Of a DNA stretch of 45,012 bases, positions 8,040 to 16,907 are shown in pieces. The stretch comes from Ruminococcaceae bacterium UBA1730 (GTDB taxonomy: Bacteria > Bacillota > Clostridia > Oscillospirales > Acutalibacteraceae). Made by a program: the position numbers and the translations under genes. Numbering within the stretch: the first letter of the stretch is position 1; each line of letters opens with the position of its first letter. Below the pieces are notes generated by a model. That model had not been told where the DNA came from. It did no database searches and saw nothing but the letters and a program-made list of their open reading frames with translations. The DNA is taken from contig DCII01000060.1 of assembly GCA_002315935.1 (NCBI GenBank), positions 1 through 45,012 of the forward strand, given 5' to 3'.

Positions 8040-8966
8040 TTATACAGCCGTTAAAATATGCAGGTTTCTGATTGAGCCGTCTTTAATCATATCATTGACT
8101 GAATAGGCGTGCTTTTCGAGGTCGGGGCATATTTCTTTGGTTATTTCTTTTTTCTGTAATTCTAAAATAAAAAATGAAGAAATCTCTTCAATTATTTCAT
8201 ATTTTTCTTCTGCGGATTTTTTGCTCACAAGAAGTAGTGAAAGATTTTTCGCAAGAGAATTATCAATCTCACGCAATGCACGGAAGCTCCATTTATAATA
8301 CGGCATATATTTTCCGTTGAGCAAAAAAGCAGTTTTCATCGCCGCATTGATGAATTCATTGCAGGCAAGCTGAGCCGCTTCAGGCTCGTTATGCTTCAGA
8401 CAACGCTGAAAATTATACTGACCTGCCTGTGCCATAATCAGAATATTACCGGCAAGGCGTTTGAGCAATATATCCTCGGGCATATGCTGAATTTTTTCTC
8501 TGATTGCGACGAATTCGCCGTAATTATCAAAAAAGATTTCTCCGTTGACCGCCTCTGCAAGTGCAAAATCGGGAATATGAAGCCACGCTTCAACGGATAA
8601 TTCTCCGTTTGGCTCGCCGACTGCGGAAAGAAAATAATCCGCCGTTCTTTTCACTCCGTGGCGGTTGCCGCCGACAGGCGAAATTCTTTGCCTTATTACG
8701 CCGCAATATTCCTTTGGGAGCTTTGCATAAGCTCTTTCAAGAAGAAATTCCTGCCTTTCGCTAATGATATTCTTATCGGGAAGAAAGATGCAGAAGCCCG
8801 GTTCAAAATCGTGGTCACGGGAGGTTTCGTCATCATATCCGTAATGCTCCGAACCGCTTCCGACAAAGCCTGCCGCAAGAAACGGAAGAATATCGGGAAA
8901 TTCTTTTTTGAGCATCGGCAGACCGAATTCTTCAAAATATCCTCTTGAAAGCTCAAGACCCTTCAT
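8040..8966 (-). CDS. DUF4037 protein (nucleotidyltransferase-like)
   Basis: 308 residues. The N-terminal part has a nucleotidyltransferase-like pattern: VGSGSEHYGYDD then RDHDFEPGF, reminiscent of the GS...DxD motif of the Pol-beta superfamily. The C-terminal 150 residues are helical, matching the DUF4037 domain. Substrate unknown. The reading frame is open 70 codons further upstream inside the TPR gene, but the ATG at 8966 has GGAGGAA just before it and starts the conserved region. This start overlaps the end of the TPR gene by 14 bases, and the ribosome site is made of that gene's last codons, so the two proteins are probably translationally coupled and may work together. Confidence 0.82.
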   Translation of the reverse strand: MKGLELSRGYFEEFGLPMLKKEFPDILPFLAAGFVGSGSEHYGYDDETSRDHDFEPGFCIFLPDKNIISERQEFLLERAYAKLPKEYCGVIRQRISPVGGNRHGVKRTADYFLSAVGEPNGELSVEAWLHIPDFALAEAVNGEIFFDNYGEFVAIREKIQHMPEDILLKRLAGNILIMAQAGQYNFQRCLKHNEPEAAQLACNEFINAAMKTAFLLNGKYMPYYKWSFRALREIDNSLAKNLSLLLVSKKSAEEKYEIIEEISSFFILELQKKEITKEICPDLEKHAYSVNDMIKDGSIRNLHILTAV

Positions 8967-9711
8967 AAATTTCCTCCGCACGCCTTGAAATTTCTCTTTC
9001 TGCAAAAAACCATCCGTAGTAGCCGAAGGTTGGTGCACATTTTTCGCAGACAAAGGCGTAATAGCCGTCTCTTGCAAGACCCTCTGCATCGAAGAGAGCA
9101 AGAGCCTTTTCGAGATAATCCGAAATCTCTTTTTCACCATCAACCGTGCCTTTTTCGGCGGCAACGAGGTCTGCAAGGTTGCAATAGGTTATCGCTTCTT
9201 CGAGCTCTCCGTGATGAGCCTTTTTCATCACCTCAAGAGCCTTTTTGAAAAGCGTTTCCGCTTCTCTGAAATTTCCGAGTTCGGAAACGGTGAGTGCCAT
9301 ATTGTTATACAGACCGCCGAGCCTTGTGTCATTATCTTTGAGATTGCTCTCATAAATTTCCCTTGCTTTTTCATAAAGCGGAAGAGCTTTTTCGGCTTTT
9401 CCGAAAGCCTTATATCCAGTTGCGGCATTGATAAGAGTTGTGCCGAATGAAACGGTTGAAGCAAGTCCGATTTTTTCGGCAAGCTCAAGAGCGGATTCAA
9501 TCGCCTCAAGACCCTCTGTCTCTTTGCCGAGCTTGCGGTAAAAGCCAATCTGCTCGTTGAGAACAGTCAGCTTTCCACGAAGGTCATTTTCCTTTTCCGC
9601 TTCAGAAAGCCAGTATTTAAGATGGCTTTCTGCGGCTTCAAAATCCTTCCTTGTAAAAAGGCGGTCAAGATTTTCTATAATTCTGTTAATCGGTATGTTC
9701 ATATTATTCAT
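8953..9711 (-). CDS. Tetratricopeptide-repeat protein
   Basis: About 252 residues, with a string of TPR helices: AGLEAIESALELAEKIG-like, KALPLYEKAREIYESNL and EAETLFKKALEVMKKAH are clear repeat units. Likely a cytoplasmic scaffold for protein contacts. The start is uncertain: ATG at 9711 overlaps the upstream stop, and ATG at 9702 is a second choice; neither has a strong ribosome site, consistent with re-initiation by ribosomes finishing the upstream gene. It overlaps the DUF4037 gene by 14 bases downstream, and pairing of a TPR and a nucleotidyltransferase-like protein suggests joint function, though nothing shows which. Confidence 0.8.
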   Translation of the reverse strand: MNNMNIPINRIIENLDRLFTRKDFEAAESHLKYWLSEAEKENDLRGKLTVLNEQIGFYRKLGKETEGLEAIESALELAEKIGLASTVSFGTTLINAATGYKAFGKAEKALPLYEKAREIYESNLKDNDTRLGGLYNNMALTVSELGNFREAETLFKKALEVMKKAHHGELEEAITYCNLADLVAAEKGTVDGEKEISDYLEKALALFDAEGLARDGYYAFVCEKCAPTFGYYGWFFAEREISRRAEEIYEGS

Positions 9712-10363
9712 CTGATAATTCGTCAATTTTCGGAAGATTCCATCTGAATATCGTTGCAAGTGCACGCACGAGCAGAATAGCTCCAGCTCCGATAAGCATT
9801 GCAGGCACTCCGCTCATGATTTCGTAATCAACAAGAATTTGATAAATTAATGCTCCGAGCAACGCCGCAAGAGCATAAACTCTTTCTTTGAGAATTCCCG
9901 GAATTCTGCCTGCCATAATATCTCGGAGCATTCCGCCGCCGACACCCGTCAGAATTCCGACAAAAATCGAAAGAAAAGAATTTTCGCCGAAACCGCACGA
10001 TGCCGCCGCATTGATTCCGCCGATGGTGAAAACGGCAAGACCGATTGAATCAAAGATGTTTATCACCTGTGCATAAACATCAAAATGCTTTTTTATTCTT
10101 TTTCCGAGATACCATGCAATTGTGAAAACCAAAATCGAGGTGACGATTGCCGTGATTGCGAAAACAGGTTTTCGGAAAGCCGTCGGGGGAAGATAGCCGA
10201 GAATAAGGTCACGGATAATTCCGCCTCCGACTGCCGTTGCCATTCCGAGCACAACTGCTCCGAAAATATCGAGTTTTTTCTCAATTGCGGTTATAACTCC
10301 GGTGACGGCAAACACAATTGTACCAATCATTTCAAAAACAAAAATGATGTTTTCGGTTGTCAT
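9704..10363 (-). CDS. UPF0126/TRIC-type cation channel family membrane protein
   Basis: A 219-residue, seven-helix protein made of two homologous halves. Each half carries the family signature: GMATAVGGGIIRDLILG in the first, GILTGVGGGMLRDIMAGRIP in the second. Bacterial members of this family (YicG-like) are structural relatives of TRIC channels; ion choice and physiological role are not settled. The ATG at 10363 shares one base with the tadA stop (TAATG). The frame is open upstream within tadA, but the hydrophobic start and the TAATG junction argue for 10363. Confidence 0.88.
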   Translation of the reverse strand: MTTENIIFVFEMIGTIVFAVTGVITAIEKKLDIFGAVVLGMATAVGGGIIRDLILGYLPPTAFRKPVFAITAIVTSILVFTIAWYLGKRIKKHFDVYAQVINIFDSIGLAVFTIGGINAAASCGFGENSFLSIFVGILTGVGGGMLRDIMAGRIPGILKERVYALAALLGALIYQILVDYEIMSGVPAMLIGAGAILLVRALATIFRWNLPKIDELSDE

Positions 10364-10824
10364 TATTTCACATTCTTTCGCCGGCGAAGCTCCGAAAAGA
10401 ATTCCGAAAGCATCGCCGAGCATTCTTCTTTCATGAATCCGCTCACCACTTCGGGCTTATGGTTATAAGGCAGGTCGAAAAGACAGATGACCGAACCGCA
10501 GGAGCCTGACTTTGCATCCGATGCACCGTAAACCAAACGGCGTATTCTTGAATTTATTATCGCCCCTGTGCACATGGGGCATGGCTCAAGAGTGACAAAC
10601 ATTTCGCATTCCCAGAGTCTCCAGCCGCCGAGCTTTTTGCAGGCAAGGTCAATCGCTTCAAGCTCTGCATGGGCAAGAGCGTTCTTTCCGTTTTCTCTTC
10701 TGTTTCTGCCGACGGAAACAACCTCGCCGTTACGCACTATGACCGCTCCGACAGGCACTTCAAGCTCCTGAGCCGAAATTTTTGCCTGCTCAAGAGCAAG
10801 CTCCATAAAATCTCTGTCGGTCAT
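10363..10824 (-). CDS. tadA: tRNA-specific adenosine deaminase
   Basis: 153 residues, the usual TadA length. Zinc and catalytic residues are in place: H52-A-E54 (AHAELEA) and P81-C82-P-M-C85. TadA converts A34 to inosine in tRNA-Arg(ACG), letting one tRNA read three Arg codons; it is generally essential. Guanine deaminases share the core, but the NSRIRRLVYGASDAKSG segment fits TadA. The start overlaps the glgP stop by one base (TAATG), so it is translated from the glycogen phosphorylase message, an uncommon pairing. Confidence 0.93.
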   Translation of the reverse strand: MTDRDFMELALEQAKISAQELEVPVGAVIVRNGEVVSVGRNRRENGKNALAHAELEAIDLACKKLGGWRLWECEMFVTLEPCPMCTGAIINSRIRRLVYGASDAKSGSCGSVICLFDLPYNHKPEVVSGFMKEECSAMLSEFFSELRRRKNVK

Positions 10825-13229
10825 TATTTAAGCTTATTGCAATGCCAGATATTTCCGGCGTATTCGTTGATTGCTCTGTCTGCGGCGAAAACTCCTGCAC
10901 CCGAAATATTCATAAGTGACATTTTGTTCCACTTATCCTTATCGTTCCGAACTTTTTCGGCAATTTTCTGAATGTTTCTGTAATCTGCGAAGTCTGCAAG
11001 CACCATATATGGGTCGTGATTGACGATAGTGCCGGAAATTTCTCCGAACATCTTTCCGCCGATACCCCTGTTGATAAATTCGATGATGTTATGGATTTCT
11101 GCGTTGTTGTTATAGTAATTCTGCGGATAATATCCGTTTTTCTTTAGCTCATTGACCTCGGGAGTGTTCATTCCGAAGATGAGAATGTTATCCTGACCGA
11201 CTGCATCGAAAATCTCGATATTTGCACCGTCCATAGTTCCGAGGGTTATTGCACCGTTAATCATCAGCTTCATGTTGCCCGTTCCGCTCGCTTCCGTTCC
11301 TGCAAGAGAAATCTGTTCGCTGATGTCTGCGGCAGGCATAAGAGCCTCTGCCATCGTTACATTATAATCCTCAAGATAGACTATGCGGAGATATTTATTG
11401 ACCTTGGGGTCATTGTTGATGAGGTCTGCAAGTGCAAAGATAAATTCGATGATTTTCTTTGCCATGTAATATCCCGAAGCGGCCTTTGCTCCGAAAATAT
11501 AGGTGTGCGGAGTGTAGCTGCCGTTGGGATTTGCTTTGATTTCAAGATATTTTGCAAGAATATTGAAGGCATTGAGATGCTGTCTTTTATATTCATGAAG
11601 TCTCTTGACCTGAACATCGAAAATCGAGGTCGGGTCGAGAAGAATTCCGGTTTTCTGCTTGACCATTGCGGCAAAATCGGTTTTGTTTGCAAGCTTGATT
11701 GCGGCAAGCTCGTCAAGAGTTGTTTTGTCGTCTGCGAATTCACGGAGCTTGATAAGCTCTCCTGCATTGTGAACGAAGCCACCGCCGATTTTCTCTGTCA
11801 GATATTCCGTAAGACGGGGGTTAGCCTGGCAGAGCCATCTTCTGTGAGCGATACCGTTGGTAACATTTGTGAATTTATCGGGTTCGAGAGTGTAGAAATC
11901 GTGGAACACGCTGTCCTTGAGAATTTCGCTGTGGAGAGCGGAAACGCCGTTTACCTTGTGGCAGACCGCAACGCAGAGGTTAGCCATTTTGACTGCTCCG
12001 TTTGAGATAACCGCCATTCTTTCAACTCTGCCGGCATCGCCTGTTGCATCCCAGATTTTCTTTCTGAAACGATTGTCGATTTCCTTGACTATCTGATAAA
12101 TTCTCGGCAGAAGTCTGCTGAAAAGGTCTTCACCCCAGCATTCGAGAGCCTCTGCCATAACGGTGTGGTTGGTGTAAGCACAGGTTTCTTCAACGATTTT
12201 AAATGCATCATCCCAGCCGTAGCCGCATTCATCAAGAAGAATTCTCATAAGCTCCGGGATAGCCATGGTCGGGTGAGTGTCATTGATATGAATTGCGTTC
12301 TTTTCCGCAAAATTTTCAAGAGTTCCGTAATCTCTTAAGTGACGGGCAACAATATCCTGAACCGATGCCGAAACAAGAAAATACTGCTGACGAAGACGAA
12401 GGCTTTTGCCCTCGGGATGGTTGTCGGCAGGATAAAGAATCTTGCTGATAACCTCTGCCATAGCCTTTTCTTCCATCGCTCTCATGTAGTCGCCCTGATT
12501 GAACATCGCCATATCAATACCGTCAACCTTTGCAGACCAGAGACGAAGAACTGCGGCACCTACGCCGTCTTTGCCCGCTACCATAAGGTCATAGGGAACT
12601 GCCTTGACGGTTTTGCCGTCTTTGATTTCAACATGGTGGAAGGAGCCTTCCCAGCTGTCCTCAATTCTGCCCTCAAACTTGACTTCAACGGTGCTGTCTT
12701 CACGGGGAAGAAGCCATACCTCGCCGCCCGGGAGCCAGAAATCGGGCATTTCTGTCTGCCAACCGTCAATGATTTTCTGCTTGAAAATTCCATATTCATA
12801 AAGGATTGAATATCCCATTCCTCTGTAGCCCTGATTTGCAAGAGCATCAAGATAGCAGGCGGCAAGTCTGCCCAGACCGCCGTTGCCGAGACCTGCATCG
12901 GGTTCGCAGTCATAGAGCTTATCGAGGCTTATGCCGTAATCTGAAAGAGCCTGCTTTGCGGTTTCGGTAAGATTGAGGTTATAGAGGGTGTTCTTAAGGC
13001 TTCTGCCCATAAGAAATTCCATGCTGAGATAATAGACCTTCTTCTGACCCTGCTCCTTTGATTTCTTATCGCTTTCTCTGCGTACTTCTCTTACCATGTC
13101 TCTTGAAATGCCTGCAAGCACTCTGTAAAACTGGTCAAGAGTTGCTTCCTTGGGTGATACGCCGAAAAGATGAGAGAGCCTTGCCGTCATCATCTCTTCA
13201 AGCTGAATTTTGCTGATTTCTTTATTCAT
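10824..13229 (-). CDS. glgP: Glycogen/maltodextrin phosphorylase
   Basis: 801 residues, full length for GT35. It cuts glycogen or maltodextrin with phosphate to give glucose-1-phosphate. Visible marks are EFLMGRSLKNTLYNL near the N-terminus, DAGLGNGGLGRLAACY, and the pyridoxal-phosphate site EASGTGNMKLMINGA, whose Lys binds the cofactor. The ATG at 13229 has GGAGG 8 bases upstream; the ORF's earlier start at 13304 lies upstream of the promoter and is rejected. First gene of an operon running to 5782; the six genes after it have redox, tRNA and unknown roles. Confidence 0.96.
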   Translation of the reverse strand: MNKEISKIQLEEMMTARLSHLFGVSPKEATLDQFYRVLAGISRDMVREVRRESDKKSKEQGQKKVYYLSMEFLMGRSLKNTLYNLNLTETAKQALSDYGISLDKLYDCEPDAGLGNGGLGRLAACYLDALANQGYRGMGYSILYEYGIFKQKIIDGWQTEMPDFWLPGGEVWLLPREDSTVEVKFEGRIEDSWEGSFHHVEIKDGKTVKAVPYDLMVAGKDGVGAAVLRLWSAKVDGIDMAMFNQGDYMRAMEEKAMAEVISKILYPADNHPEGKSLRLRQQYFLVSASVQDIVARHLRDYGTLENFAEKNAIHINDTHPTMAIPELMRILLDECGYGWDDAFKIVEETCAYTNHTVMAEALECWGEDLFSRLLPRIYQIVKEIDNRFRKKIWDATGDAGRVERMAVISNGAVKMANLCVAVCHKVNGVSALHSEILKDSVFHDFYTLEPDKFTNVTNGIAHRRWLCQANPRLTEYLTEKIGGGFVHNAGELIKLREFADDKTTLDELAAIKLANKTDFAAMVKQKTGILLDPTSIFDVQVKRLHEYKRQHLNAFNILAKYLEIKANPNGSYTPHTYIFGAKAASGYYMAKKIIEFIFALADLINNDPKVNKYLRIVYLEDYNVTMAEALMPAADISEQISLAGTEASGTGNMKLMINGAITLGTMDGANIEIFDAVGQDNILIFGMNTPEVNELKKNGYYPQNYYNNNAEIHNIIEFINRGIGGKMFGEISGTIVNHDPYMVLADFADYRNIQKIAEKVRNDKDKWNKMSLMNISGAGVFAADRAINEYAGNIWHCNKLK

Positions 13230-13261
13230 GCTGATTTCCTCCGAAAAAACTATACAAGATA

Positions 13262-13290
13262 ATTCTACACCAATTCGCCGATTAATACAA
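13262..13290 (-). promoter_or_regulatory. Promoter of the glgP operon
   Basis: Minus strand: TTGTAT (13290-13285), 17-base spacer, TAGAAT (13267-13262), giving a leader of about 26 bases before the glgP start. Confidence 0.6.
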
Positions 13291-13356
13291 GTAATATCAA
13301 ACAAATTTCACGCCAAAAATATGCGACAATGCATTTATTTTAAATTCCGGGTTTTA

Positions 13357-13384
13357 TTGACATCTTATTCTCAAGTGGTATAAT
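13357..13384 (+). promoter_or_regulatory. Promoter of the GNAT-araM-esterase operon
   Basis: TTGACA (13357-13362), 16-base spacer, TATAAT (13379-13384): both boxes match consensus fully. The transcript would begin near 13391 and have a leader of about 130 bases, which contains the pseudoknot-capable element. Confidence 0.8.
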
Positions 13385-13451
13385 AGTTTCAGCGGTTTTC
13401 CGCAAATATATTTTTTCAGGAGTATGCTTTTTGTATTACACATTAGATTCG

Positions 13452-13515
13452 GTCTGCTGACGGGAGGTTGGCAGACAGACACCTCCCAATATTGAAGTCA
13501 ACAATTATCAGGAGG
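13452..13515 (+). promoter_or_regulatory. Candidate cis-regulatory RNA: interlocked stems plus SD-sequestering alternative
   Basis: GTCTGC (13452-13457) pairs perfectly with GCAGAC (13471-13476), and GGGAGGT (13462-13468) pairs perfectly with ACCTCCC (13481-13487). The stems interleave in the order a-b-a'-b', the layout of an H-type pseudoknot with linkers of 4, 2 and 4 bases. CCTCC at 13482-13486 can instead pair with the ribosome site GGAGG at 13511-13515. So the leader could switch between a state with free and one with masked ribosome site. I recognise no known riboswitch class in it. Confidence 0.5.
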
Positions 13516-13523
13516 AAAAAATA

Positions 13524-14150
13524 ATGAATAAAAATGACATCACCATCCGTTTGGAAAAAGCGGAGGACATAGGTACAGTTGACAATCTCGTCAGAGAGAG
13601 CTTCTGGAATGTTTACAGACCCGGTTGCCTTGAGCATTATGTTATGCACTGCATGAGAAAGCATCCCGATTTCATGCCGGAGCTGTGTTTCGTTATGGAA
13701 AAAGACGGCAAAATAATCGGTCAGAATGTTTTCTGGAAAGCGGAAATCAATGCCGATGACGGCAGAAGCATTCCGATTATGACTATGGGACCTATCTGCA
13801 TAAGAAACGACCTCAAGAGAAAAGGCTACGGTAAAATTCTGCTTGATTATTCGCTTGAAAAGGCGAAAAAAGCAGGTGCGGGAGCAATCTGCTTTGAGGG
13901 AAATATTGATTTCTACGGCAAGAGCGGTTTCGGTTTTGCCTCGGATTTCGGCATCCGCTACCACGGTCTTCCCGAGGGCGAAGACGCTTCATTCTTTCTC
14001 TGCAAGGAGCTGATTTCGGGTTATCTCAACGGAATCACGGGCGAATATTCAACTCCCGAGGTCTATCTTGTTGACAGAAACGAAGCGGAAGAATTCGATA
14101 ACAAATTTCCGAAGATGGAAAAACTGAAGCTTCCCGGTCAGCTGGAGTAA
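13524..14150 (+). CDS. GNAT-family N-acetyltransferase
   Basis: 208 residues. The acetyl-CoA pyrophosphate loop is at residues 99-104 (RKGYGK), preceded by the strand MTMGPICI and followed by a helix, as in motif A of the GNAT fold. CFEGNIDFYGKSGF is the usual motif B strand. The substrate is unknown; small-molecule acetyltransferases of this subgroup are often called predicted N-acetyltransferase YhbS-like. AGGAGG is 8 bases before the ATG. First gene of a three-gene operon; the leader contains a possible RNA switch. Confidence 0.9.
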   Translation: MNKNDITIRLEKAEDIGTVDNLVRESFWNVYRPGCLEHYVMHCMRKHPDFMPELCFVMEKDGKIIGQNVFWKAEINADDGRSIPIMTMGPICIRNDLKRKGYGKILLDYSLEKAKKAGAGAICFEGNIDFYGKSGFGFASDFGIRYHGLPEGEDASFFLCKELISGYLNGITGEYSTPEVYLVDRNEAEEFDNKFPKMEKLKLPGQLE

Positions 14151-14172
14151 CGGCAGGACGAAGAGGTACATT

Positions 14173-15483
14173 ATGCTTGAAAATATTAAAGAATACGACT
14201 GTGAATGCGGAAAAGAGCATTCGTTTTCATCCGTGATACATATCGGAAGCGGAAGGATAAACGAGCTTGGAAATATTCTTATTCGGAAGAATATTAAAAA
14301 GGTTTTTCTTCTCGCAGATAAAAACACCTTTGCCGCCGCAGGCGAAAGGGTTTCGGCTATTCTCGAAAAATGCAGTGTTCAGGTCAACAGCTTTGTTTTT
14401 GACCTCGACCATGTTGAGCCGAACGAAACAAACACGGGTCTTGCGTTGATGCACTATTCCGAATGTGACATGATAATCGGAATCGGTTCGGGGGTTATCA
14501 ACGATATAGGCAAGATTATTTCGAATACGGCAAATAAGCTCTATTGCATCATTGCCACCGCTCCGTCAATGGACGGCTATGCTTCGTCTTCATCATCCAT
14601 GACGAGAAGCGGACTTAAAATTTCTATTTCAAGCAAATGCCCCGATATAATTATCGGCGACACTGATATTCTCTGCAACGCTCCCGAACGAATGCTGACC
14701 TCGGGAATAGGTGACATTATTGCGAAATATATTGCACTTTGTGACTGGAGAATTTCCGCTCTTATCAACGGTGAATATTACTGCGAAGAAATAGCAGAGC
14801 TTGTGCGTCAGGCAATGAAAACCTGCGTTGAAAATGCAGACGGCTTGCTGAAAAGAGAAAAAACCGCTGTTGAAGCAGTTTTTGAAGCACTTATTCTGAG
14901 CGGAATAACCATGAAGCTTGCGGATTCCTCAAGACCCGCCTCGGGAATTGAGCATTATTTTTCCCATCTCTGGGATATGCGGAATGTTGAATTCGGCACT
15001 CCCTGCGATTTTCACGGAATTCAATGCGGAATGGCAACTCTTATTTCTGCAAAAGCATATATGAAGCTGAAAGAAATCATTCCGAACAGAGAAAATGCCC
15101 TTGAAAATGCAAAAAATTTCAGCCTTGACGAATGGAATGAAACCCTTCGTAAATTTCTCGGCAAGGGAGCGGAAGCGATGATTCAGCTCGAAAAGAAAGA
15201 AAAAAAATATGACCTTTCCGCTCACGCCGTCAGGCTTGAAAGGATAATCGGAAATTGGAATGAAATTCTGAAAATAATTGACGAAGAAATTCCGCCGATT
15301 GACGAGCTTTATTCTCTTGCGGAAACAATAAGCCTTCCGAAAACTCCCGAAGAAATCGGAATCAGCTCTGAAATTCTTCCGCTCACCTTCAGAATAACGG
15401 CAGATATAAGAGATAAATATATTCTTTCCCGTCTGTGCCGTGACCTCGGCATAACAGACGAAATAACGGAGGCGATAATGTGA
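14173..15483 (+). CDS. araM: sn-Glycerol-1-phosphate dehydrogenase (AraM family)
   Basis: 436 residues of the iron-containing alcohol dehydrogenase-like fold. The N-terminal Rossmann part has GIGSGVINDIGK (NAD(P) site, residues 103-114) and TAPSMDGYASSSSSM. Metal ligands expected for the family are D181, H261 and H281 (in GIGDIIAKY, GIEHYFSHLWD, DFHGIQCG). AraM/EgsA reduces dihydroxyacetone phosphate to glycerol-1-phosphate; in Bacillus this feeds archaeal-type heptaprenyl lipids. Clostridial homologues often sit in sugar gene clusters, as here before an esterase, so another phospho-sugar substrate is possible. Confidence 0.88.
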   Translation: MLENIKEYDCECGKEHSFSSVIHIGSGRINELGNILIRKNIKKVFLLADKNTFAAAGERVSAILEKCSVQVNSFVFDLDHVEPNETNTGLALMHYSECDMIIGIGSGVINDIGKIISNTANKLYCIIATAPSMDGYASSSSSMTRSGLKISISSKCPDIIIGDTDILCNAPERMLTSGIGDIIAKYIALCDWRISALINGEYYCEEIAELVRQAMKTCVENADGLLKREKTAVEAVFEALILSGITMKLADSSRPASGIEHYFSHLWDMRNVEFGTPCDFHGIQCGMATLISAKAYMKLKEIIPNRENALENAKNFSLDEWNETLRKFLGKGAEAMIQLEKKEKKYDLSAHAVRLERIIGNWNEILKIIDEEIPPIDELYSLAETISLPKTPEEIGISSEILPLTFRITADIRDKYILSRLCRDLGITDEITEAIM

Positions 15484-16802
15484 AAAATATTTGTGATTAC
15501 ATGATTATTCAGCGTGATTCAGACGGCTTCGGTAGGGGCACTTTCACAGGCTCTTGCGAAATTCCCGAAAACGCTATCGTTGTTGCAAGAGTATGCAGTG
15601 AGGATAACAATGCTGTTATTATTGACTGGCTTGAATGCAAAATCAACGGAAACGAATGGAAAATCAATCTTGAAATTCCGCAGGGCGGACTTTACAGGCT
15701 TGAAGCAAGAATTGTAAATGCTCCGTTTATTGAATATAATAACAGATATGACTGGGGTCAGCTTGTCGGAATGGCTCAGCACGTCGGTGTCGGCGAGGTT
15801 TTTGTTGTTGCCGGGCAGAGCAATATGTCGGGCTATGGCAGAGACACCGCTTACGACCCTGTGCAGCTCGGAGTTCATCTTTTTGACAACAGCGGAAACT
15901 GGGTCATTGCCGCTCATCCGCTCAATTCATCCGTCAATCCCATATATATCAATGATGACGGTTCATCGGGCACTTCACCTGCTCTCTCATTCGGCAAGAC
16001 GATGGCGAGAAAGCTGTCGCTCCCGATAGGACTTGTGATTGCCGCAAGGGGAGGCTCTTCGCTCGAATGGTGGAATCCTGCCGAGGAAGACCCGTATCTT
16101 TTCCGCAACCTCGAAAAGAAGCTTGAAGAATCGGGAAAATTCGCAGGAATGATATGGTTTCAGGGTTGTAACGAAACAAATGAAGAGGAAGCATATAACT
16201 ACCTCGAAAAATTTCAGCAGGCAGTCGGTCTTTGGAGAAATGAATTCGGACATTTCCCGATTGCATTGTGTCAGATAAACCGCCACGCATCCAAGGCGGA
16301 GGACTCTGACCGCTATTGGGGTCTTGTCAGAGAAGCTCAACGCCGTTCGGGAATGACAATTAAAGATGTTTTTGTTGTGCCTACTCTCGATATGTATACC
16401 TGTGACGGAATCCATAACGGAAGCGGAGCTAATATTATCGTTGGTGAACGCCTTGCAGGAGCAATGCTTCACGGAGCATACGGCATGGCAGGTTCGGTTG
16501 CTCCGAACATTAGGAAAATCAGAAAGCTTGACAGCAGAACGATTCTTCTTGAATTCGAAGCAAGACAAAGTATCCGCACCATGGACGACCTTGCAAGCGG
16601 AATGAATATTGAAGACGAAAGCGGCATGATGAAATGCACGAAGGTTTCAATCTGCGATGATGGTGCAAAGGTCATCGGCGAAAGAGACATAGTCGGCAAG
16701 GCTGTTTTTCACGCTTATTGGGAAAAAGAAGTGCCGGCATTCCTCATCCGTGATAATTACGGAATGCCGATGCTGGCGTGCTATGGAGTGCCGATAGAAT
16801 AA
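15480..16802 (+). CDS. Sialate O-acetylesterase-like SGNH esterase
   Basis: 440 residues. The N-terminal 100 residues look like a beta-sandwich. The SGNH/SASA catalytic domain starts with VVAGQSNMSG, whose S114 is the nucleophile; RGGSSLEWWNP and WFQGCNETNEEEAY are the glycine and Asn blocks; CDGIHNGSGANI supplies the Asp-x-x-His pair. It removes acetyl groups from sugars. No signal peptide, so it acts inside the cell on imported material. The start is GTG at 15480, overlapping the araM stop by 4 bases with GGAGG 8 bases upstream. Confidence 0.87.
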   Translation: MKNICDYMIIQRDSDGFGRGTFTGSCEIPENAIVVARVCSEDNNAVIIDWLECKINGNEWKINLEIPQGGLYRLEARIVNAPFIEYNNRYDWGQLVGMAQHVGVGEVFVVAGQSNMSGYGRDTAYDPVQLGVHLFDNSGNWVIAAHPLNSSVNPIYINDDGSSGTSPALSFGKTMARKLSLPIGLVIAARGGSSLEWWNPAEEDPYLFRNLEKKLEESGKFAGMIWFQGCNETNEEEAYNYLEKFQQAVGLWRNEFGHFPIALCQINRHASKAEDSDRYWGLVREAQRRSGMTIKDVFVVPTLDMYTCDGIHNGSGANIIVGERLAGAMLHGAYGMAGSVAPNIRKIRKLDSRTILLEFEARQSIRTMDDLASGMNIEDESGMMKCTKVSICDDGAKVIGERDIVGKAVFHAYWEKEVPAFLIRDNYGMPMLACYGVPIE

Positions 16803-16813
16803 GAGAAAAAATT

Positions 16814-16851
16814 TCAGCAGTTCCGTAGCAAATCCGGGACTGCTGATTTTC
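16814..16851 (+). terminator. Terminator of the GNAT-araM-esterase operon
   Basis: TCAGCAGTTCC and GGGACTGCTGA form a stem around a loop of about 11 bases, followed by TTTTC. It begins 11 bases after the esterase stop. Confidence 0.8.
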
Positions 16852-16878
16852 ATTTCGAGCAACATTTTATTGCTTATA

Positions 16879-16907
16879 TTGACACAAACTGTGATTTTTG
16901 ATATAAT
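16879..16907 (+). promoter_or_regulatory. Consensus promoter of the small peptide locus (plus strand)
   Basis: TTGACA (16879-16884), 17 bases, TATAAT (16902-16907): perfect consensus. Six bases later the transcript would begin with GAAATGAGGGA at 16914. Confidence 0.85.

Noticed and set aside
11505..12005. 166-residue plus-strand frame opposite glgP
   Set aside because: Shadow of the conserved phosphorylase gene, no ribosome site.
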